From positions 1 to 64,000 of the forward strand of contig NZ_MKKE01000003.1 in the NCBI RefSeq assembly GCF_001942305.1: DNA of 64,000 nt. Direction: 5' to 3'. Position numbers and translations under genes: made by a program. The notes beneath the pieces are model-generated. The model was not told the DNA's origin, did not search any database, and saw only the letters and a list, made by a program, of their open reading frames with translations. Positions within the stretch are counted from its first letter, which is position 1. Each line of letters begins with the position of its first letter. Positions 58,975 through 64,000 of the stretch are shown in pieces. The DNA comes from Saccharomonospora sp. CUA-673 (GTDB taxonomy: Bacteria > Actinomycetota > Actinomycetes > Mycobacteriales > Pseudonocardiaceae).

Positions 58975-59761
58975 GCGCGGTGACCGCGCTCGCCGCGGCG
59001 CTGCACGCGGGCGACGTCGACGTCGTCGATCTCACCGCCCCGCTGTCCGAGGAGACACCGATCATCTCGCTGCCCCCGGAACGGGCCCAACCGTGGCCGT
59101 TCGCCCGGGAGGTGATCAGTGAGTTCGACGCGGGCGGACCGCATGTGTATTGGAACAACATCAGCCTCTCCGAGCACACCGGAACGCACTTCGACGCACC
59201 CGCGCACTGGTTGTCCGGCAAGGGCGGACAGGACGTCTCGCAGGTTCCGCCGTCGAAGCTGGTCGGCCCCGTCGCGGTCCTCGACATGACCGACGAGGTC
59301 GCGGCCGACGACGACTTCCTGTTGCGACGTGAACACGTCGAGGACTGGTCCGAGCGGCACGGCGCGCTCCCCGAGGGCGGCTGGCTGCTGTACCGAACGG
59401 GGTGGGCCGAGCGGGCGGGCGACGCGGCCCGGTTCCTCAACGACCGCCACACCCCCGGGGTGTCCGAGGACTGCGCCCGCTGGCTCGCCGAGCAGACCCC
59501 GCTGATCGGCATCGGCGTCGAGACCGTCGCACGGATGCGGGTCTGGCGGGCGAGTTCGACCAGCCCTACCCGTGCCACTGGTACTTCCACGGGGCGGGCA
59601 AGTACGGCCTGACACAGCTGCGGAACCTGGACCGGCTCCCGCCGACCGGCGCGGTGCTGATGTCCGCGCCGCTGCCCATCGTCGGTGGCTCCGGAAGTCC
59701 GGCCCGGGTCCTCGCGTTCGCCGACCGGACCACCCCCACGGACGGCGGTCCGGCAACGTGA
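58971..59761 (+). CDS. Cyclase-family (kynurenine formamidase KynB-like) metal hydrolase (one frameshift)
   Basis: 263 aa after restoring one base near 59531. It has the metal-binding motif HTGTHFDAPAHW (H69, H73, D75, H79), the HxGTHxDxPxH signature of the KynB/cyclase superfamily. It also has VVDLTAPLSEETPIISLPPE near the N-terminus and, after the shift, the C-terminal AGLAGEFDQPYPCHWYFHGA. KynB members hydrolyse N-formylkynurenine to kynurenine, exactly the step after TDO. The C-terminal CHWYFHGAGKYGLTQL differs from typical KynB and is nearer to other cyclase-family members, so the substrate may be a relative. Coupled on both sides. Confidence 0.82.
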
Positions 59762-60459
59762 GCGACACCGGATTCCGCGTGGCGAAGGCCCTGTTCGACC
59801 AACACCGCGGCACCCGCGGACCCGTCGGCGAGTTCGAACTCCTCGACCGCACGTGGGAGCTGTTCGGCGGCGTCTTCGATCCGTCGCTGGCCGTCGGCAC
59901 CAGCCTGTTCACGCAGGAGCTCCCGTACCCGAGGGGCGGACGCTTCCTGGAGGTGGGCTGCGGCGCGGGCGTCACAGCGGTGCACGCCGCGATGTCGGGC
60001 TGCCGATGGGTGACGGCACTGGACATCAGCTGGAGCGCGGTGGACAACACCCGCCGCAATGCGAAACGGCACGGAGTCGACCACGTCGTGCGGGTCGCGC
60101 ACAGCGACCTGTTCTCGGCACTGGCGCCCGACGAACGTTTCGACCTCGTCTTCTGGAACTCCAACTTCGGTGACCCACCGGACGGGTTCAGCAACGAGAG
60201 CGAACTGCACCACGCCTTCTTCGACCCGGGTTACGCCACGCATCGGCGATTTCTCCACGAAGCTCCCCGTTGGCTCGGCGACGACGGCCGACTGCTGCTG
60301 GGTTTCAGCAGCCTCGGCAACGCCGAACAGCTGGAGGCCGACTGCGCGGAGGCCGGCTTGGCCGTGAAACTCCTGTGGTCACACACCCACACGATCGACC
60401 GAGCCGGGGACCCGAACACCGAGATCGAGTTGCAACTACTCGAACTGGTTCGCCGGTGA
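59758..60459 (+). CDS. SAM-dependent class I methyltransferase
   Basis: 233 aa, GTG overlapping the upstream stop (GTGA). SAM motif I is GRFLEVGCGAGVTAVHAAMS with ALDISWSAVDNTRRNAKRHG as motif II. The position-IV motif reads FWNSNFGDPPDG, related to the NPPY motif of PrmC/small-domain N-methyltransferases but with Asn-Phe replacing Pro-Tyr. It may methylate an amine or other heteroatom of the product. It is the last gene of the strictly overlapping run; a 36-bp gap follows. Confidence 0.85.
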   Translation: MSDTGFRVAKALFDQHRGTRGPVGEFELLDRTWELFGGVFDPSLAVGTSLFTQELPYPRGGRFLEVGCGAGVTAVHAAMSGCRWVTALDISWSAVDNTRRNAKRHGVDHVVRVAHSDLFSALAPDERFDLVFWNSNFGDPPDGFSNESELHHAFFDPGYATHRRFLHEAPRWLGDDGRLLLGFSSLGNAEQLEADCAEAGLAVKLLWSHTHTIDRAGDPNTEIELQLLELVRR

Positions 60460-60495
60460 ACACCACCATCACAATTCCGAGGAGCTGAATCCATC

Positions 60496-61524
60496 GTGCC
60501 CGAGAACTCCGGCATCAACGAGTTTCGCACGCTGCTGTCCGACACCGGCCGTTGCCGCGTCGCCACACTGAAGCGGGACGGCAGACCACAGATCTCGACC
60601 GTGGACTACTGCTGGGACGGTGCCGATCTCCTGCGGTTCTCGACGACCGCCGACCGCGCGAAGGTGCACAACCTGCGCCGGGACGGCCGGATCAGCATCA
60701 TGGTCGACTCGCCGGACGGTGCGTCGTACGCGGTGTTCGAGGGCACGGCGGAGCTGACGCCGACCGCCGGGACCACCGACGACGCGACGGTCGAGGAACT
60801 CGTCGACGTCTTCCGCAGGGTCCAGGGCGAGCACCCGGACTGGGACGAGTACCGGGAGGCGATGGTCGCCGACGGCAGGCTCGTCGTGCGCGCGCGGCTG
60901 GAGCGGGCCTACGGATTCATCCGCCCCACCTCTCCCGGCGGCGCGAACGCCACCGAGCTCCCCCGGCTGCACGTGCTCGTGGCGAGCACCCGGCCGGAAC
61001 GTTCCGGCCCCGCCATCGCCGACTGGATCACCGCCAAGGCCAAGGAATCCGGGCTGTTCGACGTCCACCTCGTCGATCTGGCCGAGTTCGAGCTGCCGCT
61101 GCTCGACGAGCCGAACCACCCCGCGGCGCGCAACTACACGAAGGACCACACGAAGCGGTGGAGCGCGTCGGTCGACGCCGCCGACGCGTTCGTGTTCGTG
61201 GCACCGGAGTACAACTTCGCGATCAACGCGGCGCTGAAGAACGCGCTCGACTACCTGTTCTTCGAGTGGCACTACAAGCCCGTGGGTTTCGTCAGTTACG
61301 GCAACACCTCGGCCGGCCTGCGCGCACAGCAGATGACGAAGCAGGTCGTGACGACGCTGAAGATGCTGCCGCTGAACGAGGCCGTGGCGGTCCACTACTT
61401 CGGCAACCACCTCGAGGACGGTCGGTTCGTCGCCACCGAACAGCACGACGGCGCCGCCGAGGCGATGCTCGCCGAGCTTCGCCGTGTCGCCGAGGCGCTG
61501 GCGCCGCTGCGGGCCGGCAACTGA
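60496..61524 (+). CDS. PPOX-domain / NADPH-dependent FMN reductase fusion
   Basis: 342 aa, GTG at 60496 with GAGGAGC ~10 bp upstream. Residues 1-~150 form a PPOX-class split-barrel flavin/F420-binding domain (RCRVATLKRDGRPQISTVDY, KVHNLRRDGRISIMVD). Residues ~155-342 form a flavodoxin-like NADPH:FMN reductase (LHVLVASTRPERSGPAIADW, VFVAPEYNFAINAALKNALD, GFVSYGNTSAGLRAQQMTKQ). The fusion could supply reduced flavin to, or itself be, a two-component reductase or oxidase in the pathway. I do not recall this exact pairing as a named family. It follows the methyltransferase by 36 bp. Confidence 0.85.
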   Translation: MPENSGINEFRTLLSDTGRCRVATLKRDGRPQISTVDYCWDGADLLRFSTTADRAKVHNLRRDGRISIMVDSPDGASYAVFEGTAELTPTAGTTDDATVEELVDVFRRVQGEHPDWDEYREAMVADGRLVVRARLERAYGFIRPTSPGGANATELPRLHVLVASTRPERSGPAIADWITAKAKESGLFDVHLVDLAEFELPLLDEPNHPAARNYTKDHTKRWSASVDAADAFVFVAPEYNFAINAALKNALDYLFFEWHYKPVGFVSYGNTSAGLRAQQMTKQVVTTLKMLPLNEAVAVHYFGNHLEDGRFVATEQHDGAAEAMLAELRRVAEALAPLRAGN

Positions 61525-61566
61525 CGTCCGAGGCACCGACAGCCCGATCCAGAAACGGAGTCCGCA

Positions 61567-62784
61567 ATGGACAGTATCGTCGTGGTCGGCAGCGGGGGCC
61601 GGCCTTATCGGGAGTATGCCTTCCGTTCCCTCGCCACGAGATTCCGCGTGTCGGCGGTCCTGTCCGCGGAACCGACGTGGCAACAGCACTATCTGACCGA
61701 CTGGATCGTCGCCGACCCGACCGACGAGGCGGCCCTCACCGAGGCGGTGCGGACCCTCACCGAGTCCGGCGGAGGTGTGCTGACGTGGGACGAGACGGTC
61801 CTCGAGAGGACGGCCGCCGTCGCGGAGAAGCTGTCCCTGCGGCACATGTCCCGGGATGCGGTCACCCGATGTCGGGACAAGTACCTGACTCGCACGGTCC
61901 TCGCCGATGCGGGCGTGTCCTCGGTCCGGCACGCGCTCGTGCGCAACGCCGACGAGGCGGTCGACTGGGCGGAACGCACGGGACTGCCGGTGGTACTCAA
62001 ACCACGGGCACTCGCCGGCAGCATCGGGGTTCAGGTCGCCGGGAGCGCCGCGGAGGTGCGTGAGGCGTTCGCGCTCGCCGCGGGTGCGGAGTTCGCCACG
62101 CTTCCCACCGGACACGGGGTGCTCGTGGAGGAATACCTCGACGGGCCGGAGATCAGCATCGACTGTGTGGTCGACGACGGCCGGGTGACGTGCGTCCAGG
62201 TCGCCAGGAAGCGGCTCGGTTTCGCGCCGTACTTCGAAGAGGTCGGCCATCTCGTCACACCGGTCGACGACCAGCCGTGGGCAGGCGAGGTCGACGAGCT
62301 GGTCACGGCTGCGCATCACGCACTGGGCGTCGACGTCGGCGTGACACACGCCGAGGTCCGGCTGACGTCGAACGGGCCCCGGCTCGTCGAGTTGAACGGG
62401 CGACTGGGCGGCGACCTCATCCCGTACACGGGCGTGCTGGCCGACGGCACGGACCTGGTGCTGGCGGCGGCGGACCTGGCGCTGGGCCGCGATGTGGGCC
62501 CCCTGACCGCACCCCGCCGCTGTGCCGAGGTGCGGTTCGTGTTCCCCGAGAGCGACGGCGTCGTGCGAAGCGTCGACGTGGACGGAGCCACCGAGGTGGC
62601 CGGGATCGCGCATGCCGAGGCGGTCGCGGAGCCGGGCAGCACGTTGCGACTGCCGCCGCGTCAGGCCATCCCGCGGATGGCTGCGTTGATCGCCACGGGG
62701 CAGGACGAGGCCGAGTGCGTGCGTGCCCTCGACGCCGCGGAACGCGGCGTCGTCGGCGTCATCGAGCCGCTCGGCACACCCTGA
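61567..62784 (+). CDS. ATP-grasp L-amino-acid-ligase-like enzyme
   Basis: 405 aa. Pre-ATP-grasp domain MDSIVVVGSGGRPYREYAFR, then DKYLTRTVLADAGVSSVRHA, nucleotide site LPVVLKPRALAGSIGVQVAG, VEEYLDGPEISIDCVVDDGR, and metal site RLVELNGRLGGDLIPYTGVL with the usual Glu-x-Asn-x-Arg-x-Gly-Gly order. The layout matches BacD-type dipeptide ligases and related carboxylate-amine ligases. Third ATP-grasp enzyme of the operon and different from the other two. Its stop shares one base with the ATG of the exporter. Confidence 0.88.
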   Translation: MDSIVVVGSGGRPYREYAFRSLATRFRVSAVLSAEPTWQQHYLTDWIVADPTDEAALTEAVRTLTESGGGVLTWDETVLERTAAVAEKLSLRHMSRDAVTRCRDKYLTRTVLADAGVSSVRHALVRNADEAVDWAERTGLPVVLKPRALAGSIGVQVAGSAAEVREAFALAAGAEFATLPTGHGVLVEEYLDGPEISIDCVVDDGRVTCVQVARKRLGFAPYFEEVGHLVTPVDDQPWAGEVDELVTAAHHALGVDVGVTHAEVRLTSNGPRLVELNGRLGGDLIPYTGVLADGTDLVLAAADLALGRDVGPLTAPRRCAEVRFVFPESDGVVRSVDVDGATEVAGIAHAEAVAEPGSTLRLPPRQAIPRMAALIATGQDEAECVRALDAAERGVVGVIEPLGTP

Positions 62785-63998
62785 TGCGGCCGGTCAACGC
62801 GCTCATCGCGACACACGGGCTCAGCTCCATCGGGCTGGGCCTGGTGTTCCCGTTCACCGCGATCTACCTGTCCGACCAGCCGGGTCTGGGCAACTCGGGT
62901 GTCGCGCTGTTCTACGCCTGCACGGGCGGGGCGAATCTGATCGTGGCGCTGTTGCTGACCGCCAAGATCGTCCGGCTGCCGACCGTCACCCTCGGCGTAC
63001 TCGGCACGCTCCTGTGGTTCGCGGGGTACGCGTCGTTGCCATGGGCGGACGTGCACGCCGGGGCCGCGTCGTCGGCGGTACTGATCGGTGCGGGCCAGGG
63101 TTGTTTCATGGCCGCGGTGATTCCGCTGATCAACGGCCTGGTCACCGAGGACGAGCGGCGTGCGGTGTTCGCCCGCAGGTATGCGGTGTTGAACGTGACG
63201 TTGGCCCTCGGGTCGTTGACGGCGGGTTTGTTGACGGTCGGGTTGCCGCGGTCGGTGATCGGATGGTTCTTCGTCGCCAACGCCGTGGCGATCCTGCCGA
63301 TGGCGGTGGCGATCGCCGTCGCCGGGCGGCATCTGCCGACGCGGGCGAAGCGCCCGACTCCGCGTGGGACACCGGGCGAGCTCGGCTTCCGGAAACTATG
63401 GGCACTGGCGTTGCCGCCCGCGGCATTCCAGTTGTCGGTGTACCTGTTCGGTTTCAGCCAGTTCGAGGCGACCTCGCCGCTGGTGGCCGACGGCCTGATG
63501 GGCATGGGCCTGTTCGTCGTGTCGTTGATGTTGGTGGTCAACGTGGCGACGATCGTGGTGGCGCAGAGTCCGCTGACGAAACTGCTCAAGCGGTATCCGG
63601 AGACCACGGGGTTGCGGATCGCCGTACTGGCCTGGATCGCCGGCTTCGTGATCGCAGGCGTCTGCGCGTTCGGTCCGTACGAGATGCGACTGACCGGTCT
63701 GCTGATCTACGCGATGATCTTTGCGATCGGCGAGTGTGCGTACTCCTGTTCGTTCCATCCGTGGCTGATCTCCGTGGTGCCGGAGAGCGAGTTGACGCAG
63801 GCGAGCGCACTGGTCAACTCGATGATGGGCATCGGCAATTTCCTGGGCCCGTCCATCGGCGTGCTCCTGGTGACGACGGGGAACGCCAGCACCGTCTGGT
63901 TCGGACTGGCCATCTCCTGCGCCGTGGTCACGGGGTTGGTCGGCTGGTTCACCGCGGCGCGGTCGGCGGCGACGAGCAAGGTCCACACGGCGAGCTGA
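62784..63998 (+). CDS. MFS transporter, probable product exporter
   Basis: 404 aa with about 12 membrane helices and no C-terminal extension. The N-terminus reads VNALIATHGLSSIGLGLVFP. The loop VTEDERRAVFARRYAVLNVT between helices matches the MFS cytoplasmic-loop pattern of MdtH-like drug exporters. The ATG overlaps the ATP-grasp stop by one base (TGATG), so it is part of the same transcript. Probably exports the cluster product and gives self-resistance. Complete; the window ends 2 bases after its stop codon, so later genes cannot be seen. Confidence 0.9.
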   Translation: MRPVNALIATHGLSSIGLGLVFPFTAIYLSDQPGLGNSGVALFYACTGGANLIVALLLTAKIVRLPTVTLGVLGTLLWFAGYASLPWADVHAGAASSAVLIGAGQGCFMAAVIPLINGLVTEDERRAVFARRYAVLNVTLALGSLTAGLLTVGLPRSVIGWFFVANAVAILPMAVAIAVAGRHLPTRAKRPTPRGTPGELGFRKLWALALPPAAFQLSVYLFGFSQFEATSPLVADGLMGMGLFVVSLMLVVNVATIVVAQSPLTKLLKRYPETTGLRIAVLAWIAGFVIAGVCAFGPYEMRLTGLLIYAMIFAIGECAYSCSFHPWLISVVPESELTQASALVNSMMGIGNFLGPSIGVLLVTTGNASTVWFGLAISCAVVTGLVGWFTAARSAATSKVHTAS

Positions 63999-64000
63999 CC

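Noticed and set aside
50370..63998. RiPP (graspetide-type) cluster interpretation
   Set aside because: The two conventional ATP-grasp enzymes match amino-acid/dipeptide ligase layouts, not the RimK-like graspetide type. No precursor with repeated Thr/Glu/Lys core motifs was found. Small-molecule ligation fits better.
50370..63998. Plain tryptophan catabolic (kyn) operon
   Set aside because: Three ATP-grasp enzymes, a methyltransferase, a flavin-reductase fusion, two divergent TDO-like proteins and an exporter have no place in simple degradation of tryptophan to anthranilate.

Overview
The window is high-GC DNA from an actinobacterium. A Pseudonocardiaceae member (Amycolatopsis, Prauserella or Saccharomonospora type) is the best inference: it has a 14-gene nuo operon, menaquinone biosynthesis with a MenJ-type reductase, a fused KorA/KorB pair, a three-subunit b558-type succinate dehydrogenase, frequent GTG starts and a DUF222/HNH gene. 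No species-level marker is present.

Layout. 0-3 kb: a 21-bp repeat array, two carboxypeptidase-regulatory-like proteins, a TetR regulator and a DUF1801 protein. 3-7.6 kb: sdhCAB with a divergent LysR gene and a probable LysR operator. 7.6-14.2 kb: small accessory genes, tRNA-Tyr, yajQ, a secreted sialidase-like protein, rmlA and htpX. 14.4-17.9 kb: a four-gene metal ABC importer. 18-21.4 kb: three regulator units (SDR with XRE; ddaH with AsnC). 21.6-26.1 kb: korAB and a type II NADH dehydrogenase. 26.2-48 kb: a respiratory block on the minus strand, read menG, menJ, nuoA-N, polyprenyl synthase and an ArfC-like membrane protein. Two Rex-type operators sit upstream of nuoA. 48-50.4 kb: a DUF222/HNH gene, a locally lower-GC stretch, a nested inverted repeat and a long 21-bp repeat array, which look like a boundary region.

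50.4-64 kb: ten tightly coupled plus-strand genes form what looks like a biosynthetic gene cluster I do not recognise. It encodes three different ATP-grasp enzymes (one apparently circularly permuted), two divergent tryptophan-2,3-dioxygenase-superfamily proteins, a kynureninase-like PLP enzyme, an FAD aromatic hydroxylase, a class IV aminotransferase, a kynurenine-formamidase-type cyclase, a methyltransferase, a PPOX/FMN-reductase fusion and an MFS exporter. The inferred theme is conversion of tryptophan (or a related indole) through kynurenine-type intermediates into an amide-linked small molecule without an NRPS. The operon reaches the window edge, so the cluster may continue.

Two cross-cutting observations matter to any user. 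First, five arrays of one 21-bp repeat punctuate transcription-unit ends in strict 21-bp register. Second, at least 16 single-base deletions break otherwise well conserved genes, including sdhA, korB, nuoG, nuoH, nuoJ and menJ. They always have the same sign, so they are most likely sequence errors rather than pseudogenes. Coordinates for those genes below span the whole repaired gene.
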